32,563 nucleotides of DNA, taken from the NCBI GenBank assembly GCA_030833185.1, contig JAURHQ010000020.1, positions 1-32,563 on the forward strand. The letters are read 5' to 3'. Made by a program: the position numbers and the translations under genes. The notes beneath the pieces were generated by a model. The model made no database searches. It had not been told where the DNA came from and saw only the letters and a program-made list of their open reading frames with translations. Position 1 is the first letter of the stretch; every line of letters begins with the position of its first letter. This document shows, one piece after another, positions 1 through 10,954 of this stretch. The DNA comes from Gammaproteobacteria bacterium. Its GTDB lineage: Bacteria > Pseudomonadota > Gammaproteobacteria > Ga0077536.

Positions 1-210
1 AACATCTTCCTGCAGATGCCGGTGATGTCGCTGGTCATTCCGGGCGCGGTGGTGCTGCTGATGAGCGGTTTCATCCTGTTCGACACCAGCCGCATCATCA
101 ACGGCGGGGAGACCAACTACGTGATGGCGACCATCAGCCTCTACCTCAACATTTTCAACCTGTTCGTCAGCCTGTTGCAGTTGTTGGGCATCGCCCGCAG
201 CGACGACTAG
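1..210 (+). CDS. Bax inhibitor-1/YccA-like membrane protein, C-terminal fragment
   Basis: The frame is open from the first base of the window and ends at the TAG at 208-210, so only the last 69 or so residues are present. They contain two hydrophobic stretches, one around VMSLVIPGAVVLLMSGFILF and one around YLNIFNLFVSLLQLLGI, separated by a short loop with an FDTSRIINGG motif. This FDTS...ING...NY pattern followed by LYLNIFNLF is typical of the end of Bax inhibitor-1/YccA family integral membrane proteins, which in bacteria are linked to FtsH and membrane protein quality control. That role is family knowledge and is not shown here. The start and the first five or so membrane segments lie outside the window. 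Confidence 0.85.
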   Translation, partial: NIFLQMPVMSLVIPGAVVLLMSGFILFDTSRIINGGETNYVMATISLYLNIFNLFVSLLQLLGIARSDD

Positions 211-220
211 GCCTGATACC

Positions 221-247
221 CGCCGCCCGGCGTCAGGCCGGGCGGCG
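221..247. other. Perfect 11-bp stem-loop between the YccA-like gene and the small membrane gene
   Basis: CGCCGCCCGGC at 221-231 is followed by the loop GTCAG and the exact reverse complement GCCGGGCGGCG at 237-247. The stem is all G/C and would be very stable in RNA. No T-run follows on either strand, so it is not a classical intrinsic terminator. It may weaken read-through or stabilise the upstream 3' end. Confidence 0.6.
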
Positions 248-273
248 CAACCACCCTGCCGGAGGGCGCACCC

Positions 274-453
274 ATGGACTGGATGAAAATTGCCTCTGCC
301 GTCGCGCTGGGCATGATGATTCTGGTGCTGGCGCCGCGGGCGAAAGAAATCTTGACCAACACGCCGAAAGGCAGCGGTAGCGACTGGCAGGCTGCCCTGT
401 TGCCGCTGCTGGTCGTGCTGGGCGTGGTGGCCTTGCTGATGTCCGCGGTCTAG
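274..453 (+). CDS. Small two-helix membrane protein, 59 residues, function unknown
   Basis: An ATG at 274 is preceded by GGAGG at 261-265, nine bases upstream and a good ribosome binding site. The frame runs to a TAG at 451-453. The product begins MDWMKIASAVALGMMILVLAP and has one hydrophobic helix at about residues 4-21. A short polar loop follows, with AKEILTNTPKGSGSDW, and a second helix lies at about 40-58 with LLPLLVVLGVVALLM. I do not recognise a named family. The strong ribosome binding site, the two clean helices and the position just behind the YccA-like gene in the same direction support a real gene, perhaps cotranscribed with it. Its role is not known. Confidence 0.7.
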   Translation: MDWMKIASAVALGMMILVLAPRAKEILTNTPKGSGSDWQAALLPLLVVLGVVALLMSAV

Positions 454-494
454 CACCGCGCCCTCGCGGCGTGCGTGGAGACGTCAACGCCGCC

Positions 495-552
495 TGTAGG
501 AGCGGCGCGTGCGCCGCGAGTGGCTTTGACGGACACGCACGCGCCGCGCCTA
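495..552. repeat. Inverted pair of GTAG-type REP palindromes (REPIN-like)
   Basis: The first unit, at 495-520, starts TGTAGGAGCGGCGCGTGCGC and folds on itself through GCGGCGC/GCGCCGC. The second lies in reverse orientation at 535-552. Its complement reads TAGGCGCGGCGCGTGCG, which matches TAGGAGCGGCGCGTGCG of the first unit at 16 of 17 positions. The pair lies between the small membrane gene and the 3' end of serS, which converge. A GTAG head followed by a GC-rich palindrome is characteristic of REP elements of pseudomonads and xanthomonads, and two in inverted orientation form a REPIN. No third copy was seen in the window. Confidence 0.6.
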
Positions 553-580
553 AAAATGCAGCCGCGTAGATTTGCCCAAT

Positions 581-1933
<1,353 letters not shown>

Positions 1934-1953
1934 TTAGTACCGCGCGGTATCAG

Positions 1954-2337
1954 TCAAAGCTGCCGCGCCAGCCACATGCCGAGACCGCAGGCGCCCAGAC
2001 AGAGCACGAGATTGGCCAGCACGTTGACGGCCGCGCGGGCCAGTTGTCCGCTCTGCATCAGGAGCAGCGTGTCGACCGAAAACGCCGAGAAGGTGGTGAA
2101 CGCGCCGAGAAATCCCACCGCGACCAGCAGCCGCCAGAGCGGATCAACCCCCGGCCGTTCGCTCAGCAGCACAAACACGAGCCCGGCGACCAGACAGCCG
2201 CTGACGTTGGCCACCAGCACACCCCAGGGCAGCCCGGCGCGGGTCGCGCCCGCCAGCGCCAGCACCACCACATGGCGCGCAATCGCGCCGATGGCCCCGC
2301 CCAGCGCTATGACACCCAGACTTTGCCAGGAGAACAT
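1954..2337 (-). CDS. crcB: Fluoride ion channel CrcB/Fluc
   Basis: This 127-residue inner-membrane protein belongs to the Fluc family. These form dual-topology dimers that let toxic fluoride leave the cell. Four hydrophobic helices are visible. Diagnostic motifs are GGAIGAIARH near the N-terminus, an asparagine in the second helix (VANVSGCLVAG), and GFLGAFTTFSAFS in the third, which carries the phenylalanines and threonines that line the family's fluoride path. Length and motif order are normal for a single-gene Fluc. It starts 3 bases after the rarA stop and ends about 90 bases before serS, so it is very likely cotranscribed with both. No fluoride riboswitch is apparent upstream, as the gene has essentially no leader of its own. 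Confidence 0.95.
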   Translation of the reverse strand: MFSWQSLGVIALGGAIGAIARHVVVLALAGATRAGLPWGVLVANVSGCLVAGLVFVLLSERPGVDPLWRLLVAVGFLGAFTTFSAFSVDTLLLMQSGQLARAAVNVLANLVLCLGACGLGMWLARQL

Positions 2338-2340
2338 CGC

Positions 2341-3654
2341 TCAGCCGTTCCGCCCGTCGCCAGACTCGCGCTCGCCGCGCAGATAGCGGAGCTTCTCGGC
2401 AATCTTGATCTCAAGCCCGCGCCCCACCGGCTGGTAGTAGCGGCGAGTGGCGAGCACCGGCGGCAAAAAGGTCTGACCGCTGGCGTGGGCGTCGGGCTCG
2501 TCGTGGTCGTAGCGATAATCCTTGCCGTGCCCCAGCGAGCGAGCCAGCGCGGTGGGCGCATTGCGCAGATGGTCGGGCACCGGCAGGGAGCCGTGGCGTT
2601 CGATGTCTTCGCGCACGCGCTTTAGTCCGGCATAGACCGCATTGCTCTTGGCGGCGACCGCGCAGTACACCACCGCCTGTGCAATCGCGAGTTCGCCTTC
2701 CGGTGCGCCAAGACGCTCGAACGTATCCCAGGCGTCCAGCGCTATTTGCTGTGCACGCGGGTCGGCAATGCCAATGTCTTCGATCGCCATCCGCACCACG
2801 CGCCGCGCGATGTAGAGCGGGTCGCAGCCGCCGTCGATCATCCGCGCAAACCAGTACAGCGCCGCGTCGGGATCGGTGCCCCGCACCGACTTGTGCAGGG
2901 CCGAAATCTGGTCGTAGAAGGCGTCGCCGCCCTTGTCGAAGCGGCGCATGCCGGCGCCACCCACAAAGGCCTCAATGAAGGGGCGATCCATCGGCGCGCC
3001 ACCGGCGTGACCCACCGCCAGTTCCAGCAGGTTGAGCGCGCGGCGGGCATCGCCGTCGGCGGCGGCGGCCAGCGCGGCGAGCGCTTCGGGCGTGATGTCG
3101 ACTGCCGCCTCATCCCGCAACACGGCGACCGCGCGGTCCAGCACGCTGACGATCGCCTCGGGCTCCAGCGAACGCAGCACGTACACCCGCAGCCGCGACA
3201 ACAGCGCGTTATTCAGCTCAAACGCCGGGTTTTCGGTGGTCGCGCCGACGAACGTGATGGTGCCGTCTTCGATGTGCGGCAAGAAGGCATCCTGCTGCGA
3301 CTTGTTGAAGCGGTGGACTTCATCGACAAACACCACCGTGCGCTGGCCCGTTTCCCCGGTGTGACGTCGCGCCTCGTCGATCGCGGCGCGGATCTCCTTC
3401 ACCCCGCTCAGCACCGCCGAGACCGACACGAAATGCGCCGCGACGCGGCGGGCGATGAGTTGCGCGATGGTGGTCTTGCCGGTGCCCGGCGGGCCCCACA
3501 GCACCAGGGAATGCACCTGGCCGGCATCGAGCGCGCGGCGCAAGGGTTTGTCGGGATCGAGTACCTGCGGCTGACCGACGATGTCTTCGATTGACTGCGG
3601 GCGCAGCCGGTCGGCCAGCGGCCGCGGGTCGGTGGGCGCGCGCGGCGGGCTCAT
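2341..3654 (-). CDS. rarA: Replication-associated recombination protein A (RarA/MgsA, AAA+ ATPase)
   Basis: The product is a 437-residue clamp-loader-like AAA+ ATPase that acts at stalled replication forks and interacts with single-strand binding protein in the family. Walker A is GPPGTGKT at residues 54-61. Walker B with the DEVH box is VVFVDEVH at about 107-114. A sensor 1 region follows (FVGATTENPAFELNNALLSR). The C-terminal half contains MgsA-type helical regions, such as SLGHGKDYRYDHDEP, that mark RarA rather than RuvB or DnaX. It begins MSPPRAPTDPRPLADRLRPQ, a normal N-terminus. Its start lies 15 bases after the lolA stop and its end 3 bases before crcB, within the minus-strand ftsK operon. 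The lolA-rarA adjacency is common in gammaproteobacteria. Confidence 0.96.
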   Translation of the reverse strand: MSPPRAPTDPRPLADRLRPQSIEDIVGQPQVLDPDKPLRRALDAGQVHSLVLWGPPGTGKTTIAQLIARRVAAHFVSVSAVLSGVKEIRAAIDEARRHTGETGQRTVVFVDEVHRFNKSQQDAFLPHIEDGTITFVGATTENPAFELNNALLSRLRVYVLRSLEPEAIVSVLDRAVAVLRDEAAVDITPEALAALAAAADGDARRALNLLELAVGHAGGAPMDRPFIEAFVGGAGMRRFDKGGDAFYDQISALHKSVRGTDPDAALYWFARMIDGGCDPLYIARRVVRMAIEDIGIADPRAQQIALDAWDTFERLGAPEGELAIAQAVVYCAVAAKSNAVYAGLKRVREDIERHGSLPVPDHLRNAPTALARSLGHGKDYRYDHDEPDAHASGQTFLPPVLATRRYYQPVGRGLEIKIAEKLRYLRGERESGDGRNG

Positions 3655-3669
3655 CGGGTTTCCCGCGGC

Positions 3670-4302
3670 CTAGCCGCCGGTGCCGTGAATGATGTCGACA
3701 CCGGTCGGCGGCGTAAACGTAAACGTGGCGGGCGGCACCGCAGGATTGCGGGCGATCTGCGTGAAGCGAATTTCGGTGGTCTGCCCCAAATTATCCTGCA
3801 GTCGCATCACCGCCAGTTCGCCCTCACGAAAGCCGATGCGGACCGCCTTGAACTGCGGCTTCGGCTGCTTTGAGCCCAGGCTTACCCAGTCGATGCCGGC
3901 TTCGCTGACCGCCTCACCGACGGTAAAGCTGGCCTCGAGATCAAAGTCATCGCCCAGCAGGCGGGCCGGCGAATCCGCCGCGTTGGTATTGACCGGATTC
4001 ACGGTGACCTGGGCGAGGTCGGCGTCGTACACCCACAGCGTCTTGCCATCGGAGACGATGCGTTGCTGGTAAGGCGTTTGGTAATCCCAGTTGAAGCGGC
4101 CCGGGCGCGCAATACACACCTTGCCACGGGCGGTCTCGACCAGCGTGCCCTGCTCGTCAAACTGCTGCTGCTCGAAACTCGCGTTAAAGGCCCGCACATC
4201 CGCCAGAAAATGCTTGAGCTGCGCGGCCGCAGACTCGGCGCAGGCGACCAGCGGCTGCAGGCTCAGCACCAGCGCGAATACCCCAAAGGCAAGCCGGCGC
4301 AT
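3670..4302 (-). CDS. lolA: Outer-membrane lipoprotein carrier protein LolA
   Basis: LolA ferries mature lipoproteins through the periplasm from the inner-membrane LolCDE-type exporter to LolB. The 210-residue product has an N-terminal signal sequence of about 22 residues (two arginines, then a hydrophobic core). The mature part shows family features: LKHFLADVRAFNASFEQ, then RPGRFNWDYQTPYQQRIVSDG with the conserved RPG.F.W, then KTLWVYDADLAQV. The signal sequence can be read in two ways: cleavage after ACA by signal peptidase I, or LVAC at residues 18-21 as a lipobox. The exporter genes for the same pathway lie at 16261-18190. The gene starts 4 bases after ftsK, so the two should be cotranscribed. 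Confidence 0.95.
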   Translation of the reverse strand: MRRLAFGVFALVLSLQPLVACAESAAAQLKHFLADVRAFNASFEQQQFDEQGTLVETARGKVCIARPGRFNWDYQTPYQQRIVSDGKTLWVYDADLAQVTVNPVNTNAADSPARLLGDDFDLEASFTVGEAVSEAGIDWVSLGSKQPKPQFKAVRIGFREGELAVMRLQDNLGQTTEIRFTQIARNPAVPPATFTFTPPTGVDIIHGTGG

Positions 4303-4306
4303 GGGT

Positions 4307-6622
<2,316 letters not shown>

Positions 6623-6902
6623 GTGCTCAACCTGATTATGCGAATGATCGATTAACTTGATGTGATCTAAAGTGAATCTGATGATACCTGCATTAGTTTC
6701 TCAAGACTATCATCCGTGCACGTCAAGGCAAGATCCGGCGGCTGGACAGCCCCGCCGACCGCCCCACGAACGCCCATGCATTGATCTGCCGCGGGTTTCC
6801 CGCGCCCCGCCGGCCGCTCCGTGTAACCGGGCGCGCTGCGGGGGTGAATAATTTCGGGCCGGGCTCTAGTATCGAATCCACCTCCCGAGGACACAGCACA
6901 AT
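6623..6902. promoter_or_regulatory. Divergent intergenic region between ftsK and the DUF1820 gene
   Basis: These 280 bases hold no convincing gene on either strand. The half near ftsK (about 6630-6720) is clearly A+T-richer than the surrounding sequence, as expected for a promoter zone. For the rightward gene, TAGTAT at 6867-6872 could be a -10 box with GTGAAT at 6844-6849 as a weak -35 at 17-base spacing. For ftsK I could not fix a promoter. No tRNA or riboswitch-like fold was recognised. Confidence 0.5.
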
Positions 6903-7238
6903 ATGAAGCGGCAGCGCACCTACCGTGTGAGCTTTCACAATCAGGGCAAGATTTATGAAATCTATGCCCGCAACGTCAGCCAGAGCGGGCTGATGGGTTT
7001 TGTCGAAATCGAAAATATCGTTTTCGGCGAGCGGACCACGCTGGTGGTCGACCCCAGCGAAGAGCATTTGAAATCCGAGTTCGAGGGCGTCAGCCGCACC
7101 TACATCCCGATGCACTCGGTCATTCGTATTGATGAGGTGGAGAAATCCGGGCCGTCGAAAATCACCGACGGACGGGGCGACAAAGTCACCCCCTTTCCGG
7201 TCTTCACCGGCCCCGCCGGCACGCCGCCGGCGAAGTAA
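6903..7238 (+). CDS. DUF1820 family protein
   Basis: This soluble protein of 111 residues has no known biochemical function. The N-terminal 85 residues match the conserved DUF1820 pattern: RTYRVSFHNQGKIYEIYARN, SQSGLMGFVEIE, VVDPSEEHLKSEF and YIPMHSVIRIDEVEKSG. These blocks are strongly conserved across gammaproteobacteria. The last 25 residues are a Pro/Gly-rich tail without recognisable structure. The ATG at 6903 is preceded by GAGG about 12 bases upstream, a rather distant ribosome binding site. It is the first gene of a rightward group that continues with the DUF482-like transferase 45 bases downstream. There is no signal peptide or membrane helix. Confidence 0.93.
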   Translation: MKRQRTYRVSFHNQGKIYEIYARNVSQSGLMGFVEIENIVFGERTTLVVDPSEEHLKSEFEGVSRTYIPMHSVIRIDEVEKSGPSKITDGRGDKVTPFPVFTGPAGTPPAK

Positions 7239-7283
7239 AAGGAGAACCCCGCCGTCCGGCCACGCCGCCGGCCGGCATGCCCC

Positions 7284-8441
7284 ATGAACTCGCCCGCTCC
7301 CGACATTCGCCTCATCCGTCGCCTCTCAGACTTGCCCGCCGCCCAGTGGAACGCGCTGGCGCTGGGCGGCGACCCGTTCCTGCGACACGAGTTTCTGGCC
7401 GGCCTGGAAGACCACGGCTGTCTTGAGGGCCACGGCTGGGATCCCGTGCATCTGCTGGCCTTCGTGGATGACGAACTGGTCGGGGCCCTGCCGCTCTACG
7501 CTCGCGACAACTCCTACGGGGAGTTCGTGTTCGACTGGAACTGGGCCGAGGCCTATCAGCGAGCCGGCGGACGTTACTACCCGAAGCTTGTAACCGCCGT
7601 CCCCTTCACCCCGGTTGCCGGTGCCCGCGTATTGCTGCGCGACGGGCACCCGGCGCGCGCGGCGGTGGCAGCCCAACTGGTCACGGCCGCGATGGAGATG
7701 ACCCGCGAGCTGGGCGCCTCGTCCTGGCACTGCCTCTTCCCGCAGGACAGCGATCTGCCGCTGCTCGAGCGGCCCGAGTTGCTGGTGCGGGAAGGCTGCC
7801 AGTACCACTGGTACAACCCGGGCTACGCCGATTTTGAAGACTTCCTCGCCGGCCTCACCTCCAAGCGGCGCAAGGAGATCCGCCGCGAGCGCCGCGACTG
7901 CGCGGCGCTGGGGCTGGAGATCGAACTGCTGGAAGGCGCGGCCATCAGCGACGAGCACTGGGCGGTCTTCCACGCGTTTTACTGCTCGACCTTCGAACGG
8001 AAATTTGGCGAACCCCGTCTGACCCTCCCGTTTTTGCGTCACCTGAGCGCAGCCCTGCCGGCGGCCCCGGTCCTGCTGCTGGCCAAGGATCAGGGACGCT
8101 ACGTGGCCGGCGCTTTCGCGCTACGCGGCGCCACCACGCTGTATGGGCGCCATTGGGGCTGCAGCGGCTACTACCGCAACCTGCATTTCGAGCTTTGCTA
8201 CTACCGCTTCATTGACTACGCGATCGCCGCGGGGCTGCAGCACTTTGACGCCGGCGCGCAGGGCGAACACAAGGTGCCGCGCGGCTTCATCCCAATCAAA
8301 ACCTGGTCGGTCCACTGGCTGCGCGACAGCGGCTTCCGCCAGGCAGTCGCCGACTTCCTGCGGCGCGAGACGCGCGCGATGGACCGCTATGTCGAAGAGG
8401 TGTCCGAGCACACGGCGTACCGGGAAAAGCAGGACAGCTGA
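7284..8441 (+). CDS. FemAB-like/DUF482 GNAT-fold acyltransferase
   Basis: The 385-residue product belongs to the DUF482 (peptidoglycan biosynthesis/recognition, FemAB-like) family. Members are predicted N-acyltransferases of unknown substrate. Visible landmarks are NALALGGDPFLRHEFLAGLE at the N-terminus, DNSYGEFVFDWNWAEAYQRAG with YYPKLVTAVPFTPVAGARVL in the middle, and a basic stretch TSKRRKEIRRERRD. A C-terminal GNAT-like half follows, with YGRHWGCSGYYRNLHFELCYY and FDAGAQGEHKVPRGFIP. It ends 4 bases before aat, so the two should be translated from one message. FemAB enzymes, Aat and Bpt all use aminoacyl-tRNA as donor on a related fold, which makes an aminoacyl-tRNA donor possible here. 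That is inference only. Confidence 0.9.
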   Translation: MNSPAPDIRLIRRLSDLPAAQWNALALGGDPFLRHEFLAGLEDHGCLEGHGWDPVHLLAFVDDELVGALPLYARDNSYGEFVFDWNWAEAYQRAGGRYYPKLVTAVPFTPVAGARVLLRDGHPARAAVAAQLVTAAMEMTRELGASSWHCLFPQDSDLPLLERPELLVREGCQYHWYNPGYADFEDFLAGLTSKRRKEIRRERRDCAALGLEIELLEGAAISDEHWAVFHAFYCSTFERKFGEPRLTLPFLRHLSAALPAAPVLLLAKDQGRYVAGAFALRGATTLYGRHWGCSGYYRNLHFELCYYRFIDYAIAAGLQHFDAGAQGEHKVPRGFIPIKTWSVHWLRDSGFRQAVADFLRRETRAMDRYVEEVSEHTAYREKQDS

Positions 8442-8445
8442 GCCC

Positions 8446-9177
8446 GTGCTGCCGTCCGCCGACGCGAGCTTCTTCAGTTTTGCCGACGAGCGCTGGTTGC
8501 CTCAGCTGCCGTCGCCGGCCCGCGCGCTGCGCGACCCCGACGGCCTGCTGGCCGCTGGCGGCGCGCTGGACACACCCACCCTGCTCGCGGCCTACGCGCG
8601 CGGCATTTTCCCGTGGTATTCCCAGGGCCAGCCCATCCTGTGGTGGTCACCCGACCCGCGCGCGGTGTTTTATCCCGAACGCTTTCACGTGTCGCGCTCG
8701 CTGGCGCGCACCCTGCGGCGCGGCGAGTTTGAGTTGAGTCTCGACCGTGACTTCGTCGGCGTGATGCGCGCCTGTGGTCCCGAGCGACGCGGCGAGTCCA
8801 GTAGCTGGATTACCCCGGCGATGCTGCAGGCCTACACCCGCCTGCACGCCGAAGGCCACGCCCACTCCATCGAGTGCTGGCGCGCAGGTGAACTGGTCGG
8901 CGGGGTTTACGGGGTGGCGATCGGGCGGGTATTTTTCGGCGAGTCGATGTTCAGCCGCGCCACCGATGCCAGCAAGGTCGCGCTCGCCACCCTCTGCCAC
9001 GCGCTGTGTGGCTGGGGATATGAACTGTTTGACTGCCAGATGGCGAGTGCGCATCTCAGTTCGCTGGGCGCGCAGAGCCTGTCCCGGCCCCGTTTTTGCG
9101 AAATGCTTGACGCACTGATTCCAGCGCCACCGCTGGCCACGGCCTGGCTGGCGCTTGCGGAGAACCCGACCCGATGA
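8446..9177 (+). CDS. aat: Leucyl/phenylalanyl-tRNA-protein transferase
   Basis: This enzyme transfers Leu or Phe from charged tRNA to the N-terminal Lys or Arg of proteins, marking them for ClpS/ClpAP degradation. The 243-residue product contains the family blocks LRDPDGLLAAGGALDTPTLL, YARGIFPWYSQGQPILWWSPDPR and VFYPERFHVSRSLARTL. Further on come WITPAMLQAYTRLHAEGHAHSIE and GVAIGRVFFGESMFSR. The start is taken as GTG at 8446. The reading frame is open far upstream, but the earlier part overlaps the DUF482-like gene and does not resemble the family. The stop overlaps the next start as ATGA at 9174-9177, which indicates translational coupling to bpt. No clpS or clpA is in the window. Confidence 0.95.
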   Translation: MLPSADASFFSFADERWLPQLPSPARALRDPDGLLAAGGALDTPTLLAAYARGIFPWYSQGQPILWWSPDPRAVFYPERFHVSRSLARTLRRGEFELSLDRDFVGVMRACGPERRGESSSWITPAMLQAYTRLHAEGHAHSIECWRAGELVGGVYGVAIGRVFFGESMFSRATDASKVALATLCHALCGWGYELFDCQMASAHLSSLGAQSLSRPRFCEMLDALIPAPPLATAWLALAENPTR

Positions 9178-9896
9178 AGCCGCCGACCGGAACCCAGCTT
9201 GGTTTTTTCGTCACCCCGCCGCACAAATGCGGCTACCTGCCCGACCGCAGCGCCGTGACCATTTTTGTCGATCCACGGCGCCGCCCCAGCGTGGCCACCT
9301 ACACCATGCTTTCGCAGCACGGCTTCCGGCGCAGCGGCGACCACGTCTACCGCCCGCAATGCCCCGACTGCATGGCGTGCATCCCGGCGCGCATTCCGGT
9401 CGATCAGTTTGTGCCAAGCCGCGCCCAGCGGCGAACGCTGCGGGCCAATGCCGATGTGACGCTGGTGCCCAAGTCGTCGACCTACCATGCCGAGCACTTC
9501 GAGTTGTACGAGCGTTACGTCAATGCCCGCCATCGGGGCGGCAGCATGGAAAATCCCGACCGCGACAGCTACCTCGAGTTTCTGACCTCGGGCTGGGCCG
9601 ACAGCGTGTTCTATGAATTCCGCCTGCGCGAGCGCCTGCTCGGCGTGGCGGTGGTCGACCATCTGCACGACGGGCTGTCGGCGGTCTATACCTTTTTTGA
9701 TCCGGAGGAGACCGGACGCAGCCTCGGGCGCCTCGCGGTGTTGAAGCAGGTGGAACTCGCGCGTGCCCTGCAGTTGAAGTGGCTTTATCTTGGTTACTGG
9801 ATCGAGGACTGTCGGAAGATGAGCTACAAGCGCGAATACGCGCCGCTGGAAGTCCTGCGCGACGGTCAGTGGGTTGTGCTCGAAGACAGCCCCTGA
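9174..9896 (+). CDS. bpt: Aspartate/glutamate leucyltransferase (arginyl-transferase family)
   Basis: Bpt attaches leucine to proteins that begin with Asp or Glu, feeding them into the N-end-rule pathway. It complements Aat, which handles Lys and Arg. The 240-residue product shows the N-terminal ATE domain (CGYLPDRSAVTIFVDP with its early cysteine, YRPQCPDCMACIPARIPVDQF with the Cys cluster). The C-terminal domain reads FRLRERLLGVAVVDHLHDGLSAVYTFFDP and ends YLGYWIEDCRKMSYKREYAPLEVL. Cysteine spacing and length are those of bacterial Bpt rather than eukaryotic Ate1. Its ATG overlaps the aat stop. infA follows after 87 bases, the usual gammaproteobacterial order. Confidence 0.95.
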   Translation: MKPPTGTQLGFFVTPPHKCGYLPDRSAVTIFVDPRRRPSVATYTMLSQHGFRRSGDHVYRPQCPDCMACIPARIPVDQFVPSRAQRRTLRANADVTLVPKSSTYHAEHFELYERYVNARHRGGSMENPDRDSYLEFLTSGWADSVFYEFRLRERLLGVAVVDHLHDGLSAVYTFFDPEETGRSLGRLAVLKQVELARALQLKWLYLGYWIEDCRKMSYKREYAPLEVLRDGQWVVLEDSP

Positions 9897-9983
9897 GACC
9901 GTCCGCCTTTACCCGGACAGCGCTTATCGGGCAGAATCGGCCACCCCGTCCGGGGGCCCCTCCCCCACGGCCACAGAGGAAGC

Positions 9984-10202
9984 ATGGCGAAAGAAGACCA
10001 CATTGAACTCAAGGGCAAAGTTGTTGAGACCCTGCCTAATACGATGTTCCGGGTAGAACTCGAAAACGGACACATCATCACCGCCCACATCTCGGGCAAG
10101 ATGCGCAAGAACTACATCAGGATTCTGACCGGCGACGTGGTGCTGGTTGAACTGACGCCCTACGATTTGAGCAAGGGCCGCATCACTTTCCGCGAACGCT
10201 AA
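9984..10202 (+). CDS. infA: Translation initiation factor IF-1
   Basis: IF-1 occupies the ribosomal A site during initiation and helps IF-2 and IF-3. The 72-residue product is full length and nearly canonical: [62 protein letters not shown] and [10 protein letters not shown], a single OB fold. A good ribosome binding site (AGAGGA) precedes the ATG. A weak internal promoter may exist: TTTACC at 9908-9913, an 18-base spacer and CAGAAT at 9932-9937. The TAA at 10200-10202 overlaps the TAG of kdsB on the other strand by 3 bases, and no terminator separates the two convergent genes. Confidence 0.98.
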   Translation: MAKEDHIELKGKVVETLPNTMFRVELENGHIITAHISGKMRKNYIRILTGDVVLVELTPYDLSKGRITFRER

Positions 10203-10954
10203 ACGCCCGCCTGCGCCAGCATTGCGCTGGCGCGTGCCAGATCGGCCGGCGTATCAATCCCCATCCCGCAGGCTTCCAGCGCGTCAGGCGCGATGATCCG
10301 CATGCCGTGGGCCATGGCGCGTAGCTGCTCCAGACGTTCCAGCAGCTCCAGCGCCGACGGTGGCCAGGTCACGAACGTTTGCAGGAATTGCACGCGATAC
10401 GCGTACAGCCCGACGTGACGCCGGAACGGCCCTGCGGGCTGCCATTCGTGTTCGCCATCGCGCGGGTAAGGCACCGGGGCACGGCTGAAATAAAGCGCGT
10501 AATCGGCGTCGTCGCGCACAATTTTCACCATATTCGGGTCCCGCCATTCCTCGATCGTGGCCAGCGGTTCGCAGACCGTCGCCATGTCTGCATGTGCGGC
10601 CGTCGCAAGCGCGTGCGCCACCTGATGAATCACCGCCGCGGGCATGAACGGCTCGTCGCCTTGCAGGTTGACGATGATTTGCCCGGGCGCTTCACCACGC
10701 TGCGCCACGGCTTCGGCTAGGCGTTCGGTCCCGGACTGGTGCGCCGGGCTGGTCATACACACGATCGCCCCAAAACCGCGGGCGTGATCGGCAATGCGTT
10801 CGTCGTCGGTCGCGATCACGACTTCGTCAGCGCCGCTCGCGAGCGCGCAGGCGTGCACCCGCTGCAGCATGCTCTGTCCGGCCAAATCGAGCAGCGCCTT
10901 GCCGGGCAGGCGCGTCGACGCGAGGCGCGCCGGAATGTAGACCTTGAACCTCAT
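10199..10954 (-). CDS. kdsB: 3-deoxy-manno-octulosonate cytidylyltransferase (CMP-KDO synthetase)
   Basis: KdsB activates KDO with CTP to make CMP-KDO, the donor for the inner core of lipopolysaccharide. The 251-residue product has the N-terminal nucleotide-binding loop [18 protein letters not shown]. It also has SGTERLAEA, the metal and sugar-binding [10 protein letters not shown], and the [12 protein letters not shown] and RHVGLYAYR blocks of the family, ending with [13 protein letters not shown]. It is the last gene of a minus-strand envelope cluster and starts inside the end of the UPF0434 gene as an ATGA overlap. At its 3' end it overlaps the infA stop. Confidence 0.97.
   Translation of the reverse strand: MRFKVYIPARLASTRLPGKALLDLAGQSMLQRVHACALASGADEVVIATDDERIADHARGFGAIVCMTSPAHQSGTERLAEAVAQRGEAPGQIIVNLQGDEPFMPAAVIHQVAHALATAAHADMATVCEPLATIEEWRDPNMVKIVRDDADYALYFSRAPVPYPRDGEHEWQPAGPFRRHVGLYAYRVQFLQTFVTWPPSALELLERLEQLRAMAHGMRIIAPDALEACGMGIDTPADLARASAMLAQAGV

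Noticed and set aside
1938-1949. 12-bp perfect palindrome TACCGCGCGGTA between crcB and serS
   Set aside because: It is short, has no loop or T-run and no matching known operator. It could be chance in G+C-rich DNA.
6667-6894. 75-codon minus-strand frame between ftsK and the DUF1820 gene
   Set aside because: It has no ribosome binding site and no family likeness, and it covers the likely promoter region.
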